Positions 46,898 through 51,361 of a stretch of DNA of 51,361 nucleotides are shown piece after piece. The DNA is taken from contig NZ_ATZH01000032.1 of the NCBI RefSeq assembly GCF_000428105.1, forward strand, positions 1 to 51,361, read 5' to 3'. Source of the DNA: Bacteroides pyogenes DSM 20611 = JCM 6294 (lineage in GTDB: Bacteria; Bacteroidota; Bacteroidia; Bacteroidales; Bacteroidaceae). The notes under the pieces were generated by a model, which did no database searches, was not told the origin of the DNA, and worked only from the letters and a program-made list of their open reading frames with translations. Each line of letters begins with the position of its first letter. Within the stretch, counting starts at the first letter, position 1. The position numbers and the translations under genes are program-made.

Positions 46898-47224
46898 ATG
46901 AAACGTATCAGACTGAAACAAAAGCAAAGGGCAGCCATCGCATGGATGTTATTTTTAATGCTGATGCCCCTATTTGTCGTGAAAGCCACACACTTTCACA
47001 ATGATGCTTCATGTGCCGCCCATCATACAGAGCGGTCAGATAACCGGTCAGCCGACAATTGCGAGATCTGTCTTTTCGTGCTTTCCGACTTTACCGAAGC
47101 CGAAAGTTTCATTTTCCACCATTTACAAACATTCGTTCCTTTTATCCACCTTGTTACGGAAGAGAAAGGAGCTTGTGTAACCATACTCTCCCCTAGCCTG
47201 CGCGCCCCGCCGGCAACTGTTTAG
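46898..47224 (+). CDS. Small His/Cys-rich membrane or exported protein
   Basis: A 108-residue protein with a basic N-terminus, one hydrophobic segment (about 13-30) and a tail rich in possible metal ligands: THFH (His32, His34), Cys39, His42-His43, and CEIC (Cys55, Cys58). ATG 46898 is chosen because the promoter -7 box ends at 46865, which excludes the longer frame starting at 46835. No named family was recognised with certainty. Small proteins of this type often precede heavy-metal TonB receptors in Bacteroidetes, and the ZnuD-like receptor follows after 147 bp. A role in metal sensing or handling is inferred. Confidence 0.6.
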   Translation: MKRIRLKQKQRAAIAWMLFLMLMPLFVVKATHFHNDASCAAHHTERSDNRSADNCEICLFVLSDFTEAESFIFHHLQTFVPFIHLVTEEKGACVTILSPSLRAPPATV

Positions 47225-47239
47225 CTGTTTCAATTTCAC

Positions 47240-47279
47240 GCAGGAGATTTATATAAATAAACCTTGCCTGCTTTTTTTT
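47240..47279 (+). terminator. Possible attenuator/terminator before the TonB receptor
   Basis: GCAGG (47240-47244) pairs with CCTGC (47267-47271) followed by eight T (47272-47279). The loop includes the palindrome TTTATATAAA. The stem is short, but the T-run is strong. It would terminate most transcripts after the small protein and lower expression of the receptor. Confidence 0.4.
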
Positions 47280-47371
47280 CATGAAATGCATGAAAAGTTA
47301 TTGTTTTATCCCCTGGGGTGAGGCGGTATTTCTTTTCAATACATTCTCCCTTTCAAACAATTCAATAGAAA

Positions 47372-49726
47372 ATGATTATTCATACATATATAAGATATGT
47401 GTGTCTGTTCGTCGTTTTCCTCATCGTTGGCTCCTGCATGAATTTGCGGGGACAAACGATGTGGAAACAACCGACGTCGGAATTCACACGAAAAATCAGG
47501 CTACGTGTTATCGATGGCGAAACCAACGCTCCTATCGACGGAGCATACATATCAATAGGCGGAGAGGCGTTTATCAGTTCGCCGGACGGGTACGCCGCCT
47601 TACCGCAAAGGCTCAAACCGGAAAGTAAGGTTGCCGTACAGTGCTTAGGCTACAAGACACAAGTGGCAGATTTGAAAGCGTTGCCGCATAAAGGCTCGGT
47701 GTATATCATCCGCCTGATTCCGGAGGTGAAGCGACTCGCAGAGGTGGTTATCAGCAGCGAGCGGCAAAGCGCTACGGTAAATACCGTGAGCAACAAGCTT
47801 TCATCGGCCGCCATCGACCAATCGTTGGGAAAATCGTTGGCATCTCTGCTGGAGCAAGTCAGCGGCGTGAGTTCCATACAGACCGGGACCACCGTAGCGA
47901 AGCCCGTAATTCAGGGAATGCACGGAAACCGCATACTGATTATCAACAACGGAGCACGACAAACCGGCCAGCAATGGGGAGCAGACCATGCTCCGGAAGT
48001 GGATATGAACAACAGCGGCTCTATTCAGGTGGTGAAAGGAGCCGACGCCGTGCGCTACGGTTCGGAAGCGTTGGGGGGAATCATCGTAATGGATCAGAAA
48101 ACGTTGCCCTTCCGGCAGAAGGAGCTGAAAGGCAAAGCAACATCATTGTACGGAAGCAACGGACACCGCTATGCCTTTGTGGGACAGATAGAAAGTTCAT
48201 TACCCTTTCTCAGAAATATTGCCTGGCGGGTGCAGGGCACGTACTCCAACTCCGGCGACCGATCAACAGCCAATTATCTGCTAAACAATACCGGCACGCG
48301 GGAGTTCAATTTTTCCGCCGGTATCGGATACGACCGGGAGCGCTTGAGGATAGAGAGCTTTTACAGCCGGTACGACAACCGGATGGGGGTGATGCTGAGC
48401 GCACAGATGGGGAGTGAAGACCTGCTGGCCGAACGCATCCGGTTAGGCCGTCCCGTATTGGTAGATCCCTTTACGCGCAGCATTACTTACCCTCGCCAGC
48501 GAGTGGTGCACGAAACGCTGATAGGAAAGGTGAAATATGACACAGGAAGATGGGGCGAGCTCTTTTGGCAAGGTTCGTGGCAGAAAGACAAGCGAACGGA
48601 GAACCGCATCCGCCGGATGAACCACTCGCACATTCCTGCCATCGGACTTAACCTGAAATCGTTTCAGAACTTCGTCCGATGGAACATAGGGTACGGCGCG
48701 TGGCAAACCGAAGCAGGCGGACAATTCATGCTTATCGACAACTACAGTCAGGCAGGGACAGGAGTGGTTCCTGTCATCCCCAATTACACCGAAACATCGT
48801 GGGGAGCCTACGCCATACAGAAGTTTCACCGCAACCGCTGGGACGCCGAAGCCGGAATACGTGCAGACTACCAAGAGACAAGAGCCACAGGATACGACTG
48901 GACGGGAGTTGCCTACGGAGGTTCGCGTAAGTTCAGAAACCTCTCTTACAGTCTCGGAACCCGATATAAGATATCCAATCAGTGGTGGCTCACATCGAAT
49001 TTAGGATTGGCATGGCGCGCCCCTCATGTGTACGAGCTTTACAGTAACGGCAACGAACTGGGTTCGGGCATGTTTGTGAAAGGAGATTCCACCATGCGCT
49101 CGGAACGAAGCTACAAATGGATTACGTCCGTGAACTATCGCACTCAGAAGCTAAACGTTCGTATCGACGGATACCTGCAATGGATAGACAATTATATCTA
49201 CGACGAACCCGCGCGAAAGAATATCACCGTCATTTCCGGATCATATCCCGTATTCCAATACAAACAGACGCCGGCGTTCTTCCGTGGGGCAGACCTCGAC
49301 CTCCGGTTCGTTCCTCTCCGTTCGCTGGAGTACCGTCTCATTACGTCGATCATCTGGGCAAACGAGCAAAGTTCCGGCAACTATTTGCCGTATATCCCGC
49401 CCATGCGTATCGACCACCAACTGACGTGGACACCCGCAATGAGGCGGAGCTTCGCGCCGCATCTGACCCTGAAGCACCGCTTCACAGCAAAGCAGACACG
49501 CTTCGACCCCAAGACAGACCTTATCGACCATACGCCTCCCGCTTACCATCTGCTCGGCTTCGAAGCGGGCGTGGAGTGGAGCGTAGGGAGGAAACATAAG
49601 ATACGCTTCTTGCTGGCGGGCGACAATATGCTCAATAAAGAGTATAAAGAATACACCAACCGCTCGCGCTACTATGCCCATGACATAGGCCGCGACGTGC
49701 GTTGCTCCGTGCAATGGAGCTTTTAA
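47372..49726 (+). CDS. TonB-dependent receptor, ZnuD-like metal (or heme) uptake type
   Basis: Outer-membrane barrel of 784 residues that is not a SusC. It has a signal peptide (1 to about 28), a carboxypeptidase-regulatory-like domain (41-117), a plug (about 131-240) containing PVIQGMHGNRILIINNGARQ, QQWGADHAPEVD and ADAVRYGSEALGG, and a barrel ending VRCSVQWSF. The plug motifs and the later WRAPHVYELYSNG resemble ZnuD-type receptors for zinc and related metals rather than siderophore receptors. A possible extracellular NHSH (His418, His420) adds to a metal-binding picture. It lies between a His/Cys-rich small protein and an HxH-rich lipoprotein 47 bp downstream. Copper, zinc and heme all remain possible ligands. 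Confidence 0.85.
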   Translation: MIIHTYIRYVCLFVVFLIVGSCMNLRGQTMWKQPTSEFTRKIRLRVIDGETNAPIDGAYISIGGEAFISSPDGYAALPQRLKPESKVAVQCLGYKTQVADLKALPHKGSVYIIRLIPEVKRLAEVVISSERQSATVNTVSNKLSSAAIDQSLGKSLASLLEQVSGVSSIQTGTTVAKPVIQGMHGNRILIINNGARQTGQQWGADHAPEVDMNNSGSIQVVKGADAVRYGSEALGGIIVMDQKTLPFRQKELKGKATSLYGSNGHRYAFVGQIESSLPFLRNIAWRVQGTYSNSGDRSTANYLLNNTGTREFNFSAGIGYDRERLRIESFYSRYDNRMGVMLSAQMGSEDLLAERIRLGRPVLVDPFTRSITYPRQRVVHETLIGKVKYDTGRWGELFWQGSWQKDKRTENRIRRMNHSHIPAIGLNLKSFQNFVRWNIGYGAWQTEAGGQFMLIDNYSQAGTGVVPVIPNYTETSWGAYAIQKFHRNRWDAEAGIRADYQETRATGYDWTGVAYGGSRKFRNLSYSLGTRYKISNQWWLTSNLGLAWRAPHVYELYSNGNELGSGMFVKGDSTMRSERSYKWITSVNYRTQKLNVRIDGYLQWIDNYIYDEPARKNITVISGSYPVFQYKQTPAFFRGADLDLRFVPLRSLEYRLITSIIWANEQSSGNYLPYIPPMRIDHQLTWTPAMRRSFAPHLTLKHRFTAKQTRFDPKTDLIDHTPPAYHLLGFEAGVEWSVGRKHKIRFLLAGDNMLNKEYKEYTNRSRYYAHDIGRDVRCSVQWSF

Positions 49727-49773
49727 AAACAAAAACCATTTATTATTTTATTCATTTTATAAAACAAGAAAAG

Positions 49774-50796
49774 ATGAAAACAACAAATTTACTGAAAACA
49801 GCACTTATGTTCTTCATAGGGAGTTTCCTTATGTTGGGTTTTAACTCTTGCAGCAAAGACCCCGAAATTCCTAACGACGAAACAAAAAACAAACTTCATG
49901 AAGATCCTGTGAAAATGACCATCAAACTGGTGGAATGCCATCTGCATGCCGACTGGAATGAAATTCAAAAAGTGGGAGGTCCTCATCAGAACCCCGAATC
50001 TCCTGCCAAATACATGAAGAGAATACAGGAGATAACGTATGAGGTGAAACAGGGAGAAGGCTGGAAACTTGCCGAAGGAAGCCAAAGCAAATTTTATGTT
50101 CAGCAGTGCGGGAACTACCACAATCATGGAAAATTCACCCCCGCTCCTATCTATCTCATGTTTATTAATTACTACAACGTGAAAGGCGAACTGATGAACA
50201 ACCAGTTTGTGGAGAACGGACAAGAGAAGATTCACCAACACTTCTTCACGCCGGTCAACATTAAAAGGACTTTCGACGGCATGGACGAGGCGGACGACCA
50301 AGACCCGAGCAAACTCATCGACTACCTCTATGTAGACACAACGCCTTGGGACAAAACAAAAAAATTAGACAAAGCGCAAATCACGGGAGGCGAAAACCCG
50401 ATAGGGATGAAAGGAGCCATCCGCTTCCTCAAAGACCGCAAGGAGTTCGACTTGCAAATCCGCCTTTACCACGGATACGTTTCCAAGATCAACTCCAAAA
50501 CGAATAAGTTCGACCCGTTCTACAAGCCCTCAGGCGGTCTGATACAACGCGGCACATGGGATATCAACGTCAAAGTGCCCGTTGTCGTTTTCTGGTCGCG
50601 TAACGATGAGGTTTCTGATATAGAAGAAGATACCAACTTGGATACCATAACCGAAGAAACGGTAGACGAAGATGGAAAGAAAGTGATCCGTTCCATCATG
50701 AAGACTTTCAACATCAGTTGGAAGGAAGCTGTTAAAGAATTCCACACCTACACTTATCAATCAGGAGATGGCGAAGCGGGCAGTATCTGGCTCTAA
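49774..50796 (+). CDS. Surface lipoprotein with three HxH motifs, candidate metal-binding partner
   Basis: A 340-residue lipoprotein starting at ATG 49774 (the frame extends 5' into the receptor gene, which is not credible). Signal peptide ends at FNSC (Cys26), followed by SKDPE, an export signature for surface lipoproteins in Bacteroides. Three HxH pairs are visible: HLH (56, 58, next to Cys55), HNH (116, 118) and HQH (154, 156), plus His71 and Cys112, all in the first half. The second half is beta-rich and acidic near the end (SDIEEDTNLDTITEE). No family was recognised. It follows the TonB receptor by 47 bp and ends at a strong terminator, so it may capture metal for the receptor as HmuY does for heme. 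Confidence 0.7.
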   Translation: MKTTNLLKTALMFFIGSFLMLGFNSCSKDPEIPNDETKNKLHEDPVKMTIKLVECHLHADWNEIQKVGGPHQNPESPAKYMKRIQEITYEVKQGEGWKLAEGSQSKFYVQQCGNYHNHGKFTPAPIYLMFINYYNVKGELMNNQFVENGQEKIHQHFFTPVNIKRTFDGMDEADDQDPSKLIDYLYVDTTPWDKTKKLDKAQITGGENPIGMKGAIRFLKDRKEFDLQIRLYHGYVSKINSKTNKFDPFYKPSGGLIQRGTWDINVKVPVVVFWSRNDEVSDIEEDTNLDTITEETVDEDGKKVIRSIMKTFNISWKEAVKEFHTYTYQSGDGEAGSIWL

Positions 50797-50849
50797 AGTT
50801 AGTTCTCCGGATTGAAGTTTCTTCGGGCGTCCTCCGAAGCGAACGGTGC

Positions 50850-50895
50850 GGTTGGCTATGGGTGACATCCGGGTTACCCATAGCCAACCTTTTTT
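50850..50895 (+). terminator. Strong rho-independent terminator
   Basis: GGTTGGCTATGGGT (50850-50863) pairs perfectly with ACCCATAGCCAACC (50876-50889) and is followed by TTTTTT. It ends the receptor-lipoprotein operon 53 bp after the last stop. A smaller CTTCGG..TCCGAAG hairpin lies just before it. Confidence 0.9.
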
Positions 50896-51000
50896 ACGCA
50901 TAGCCGCAACGACTTCACTTCCATTTTTCCAATTCGGGGGAAATCACTATAAATCAACCATTTAAATCAACATCGGAATAAGCATTCATTTTCACCTTGG

Positions 51001-51080
51001 TGAGTATATATAGTCAGTCCGGTGACTATATATTGCCACCGCGGTAGCTATATATGGTCACCGACCATGAGTATATATAA
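51001..51080. repeat. TATATATA-type intergenic repeat cluster, cut by an IS
   Basis: About four units of roughly 22 bp, each with a TATATAT core separated by GC-rich CCGGTGAC, CCACCGCGG and GGTCACCGACC spacers. The 20 nt at 51006-51025 equal the reverse complement of 37716-37735. The cluster runs directly into the IS982-like end at about 51080. Confidence 0.65.
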
Positions 51081-51361
51081 CCCGTTGGTTGAATTAAATT
51101 AGCGAATATTTTATCTTTCCAATCGGACGATGATTAGCGTAATTGACATATTGCATGAAAGTCATAGCGGCAATCTTTGCTGCCATGCGGGTGAAAAGTC
51201 CGCAGGATTGCTTTGCGTAATTTCGTATCATCATAAGCGTGTCGTTGAGTTGGGAGAATACGGTTTCGATACGTTTTCTAAACCGCTTGCAAGCCCATGA
51301 TGTGGGCTCTTTCCGGTTCTTCTGATTCAGCCGATAGGGAACTTCCAGCGTAATGTTAGCG
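51080..51361 (-). mobile_element. End of an IS982-like insertion sequence
   Basis: From ACCCGTTGG at 51080 the sequence changes from the TATATATA repeat to a transposase gene whose stop lies 14 nt inside. This layout fits the right end of an IS982-family element; the rest is outside the window. Confidence 0.65.
51094..51361 (-). CDS. IS982-family transposase, C-terminal part (partial)
   Basis: An open minus-strand frame enters from the window edge and ends at a TAA at 51096-51094, giving about 88 residues. It contains WACKRFRKRIETVFSQLND, MMIRNYAKQSCGLFTRMAAK and ends HRPIGKIKYSLI, the typical C-terminus of IS982 DDE transposases, including the RIETVFSQL segment with the last catalytic Glu. 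The start lies outside, so intactness cannot be judged. Confidence 0.8.
   Translation of the reverse strand, partial: ANITLEVPYRLNQKNRKEPTSWACKRFRKRIETVFSQLNDTLMMIRNYAKQSCGLFTRMAAKIAAMTFMQYVNYANHRPIGKIKYSLI

Noticed and set aside
47280..47371. Possible cobalamin riboswitch before the TonB receptor (CCCCTGGGG and GAGGCGG)
   Set aside because: No B12-box or the required multi-stem layout could be found in the short leader.

Overview
The window looks like a chromosomal segment from a gut Bacteroides species. The evidence is the density of SusC/SusD pairs, a hybrid two-component system (HTCS), STN-SusC/FecR/ECF-sigma wiring, chondroitinase, sulfatase and GH88 genes, and several matches to the Bacteroides -7 promoter box TAnnTTTG. 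No species can be fixed from sequence alone. All family names below come from reading motifs; no database search was run.

Layout, left to right. (1) 1-361: the end of an IS21-like element, with the first codons of its transposase on the minus strand and four 19-nt repeats. (2) 727-15904: an AT-rich polysaccharide utilization locus (PUL) with an HTCS regulator (minus) diverging from GH88, SusC, SusD, SusC, SusD (plus). The only enzyme is an unsaturated glucuronyl hydrolase, so lyase products ending in an unsaturated uronic acid are the likely substrate. (3) 16130-20782: a SusC/SusD pair on the minus strand with no enzymes. (4) 21026-22507: the housekeeping gene cysS. (5) 22508-24453: a gene-free, repeat-rich stretch with a 39-nt inverted-repeat pair, direct repeats, a GC-rich repeat cluster and possible structured RNA. 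(6) 24454-37482: a second kind of PUL with STN-SusC, SusD, a DUF4874/DUF4832 lipoprotein, an HGSNAT-like membrane acyltransferase, a SusE-like surface lipoprotein and GH31, followed by a convergent ECF sigma and FecR anti-sigma pair that probably controls it. (7) 37766-43771: a minus-strand operon GH88, sulfatase, PL8 lyase, a complete depolymerise/desulfate/hydrolyse set for chondroitin sulfate, dermatan sulfate or hyaluronan. (8) 43974-46695: an Ig-like lipoprotein and a DUF3108 protein of unknown role. (9) 46898-50796: a probable metal-acquisition cluster with a small His/Cys-rich membrane protein, a ZnuD-like TonB-dependent receptor and a surface lipoprotein with three HxH motifs; its promoter overlaps a perfect 8-4-8 palindrome. 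(10) 51080-51361: the end of an IS982-like element with the C-terminus of its transposase.

How it fits together: PL8 cuts glycosaminoglycan into unsaturated oligosaccharides, the sulfatase removes sulfate, and GH88 removes the unsaturated uronic acid. A second GH88 sits in the HTCS locus. The lyase operon has no transporter of its own, so import must use a SusCD pair elsewhere, possibly the enzyme-less pair at 16-21 kb. The ECF-controlled PUL is the least conventional block: a cytoplasmic-membrane acyltransferase of the family that acetylates terminal glucosamine in lysosomes sits between a putative glycosidase and GH31.
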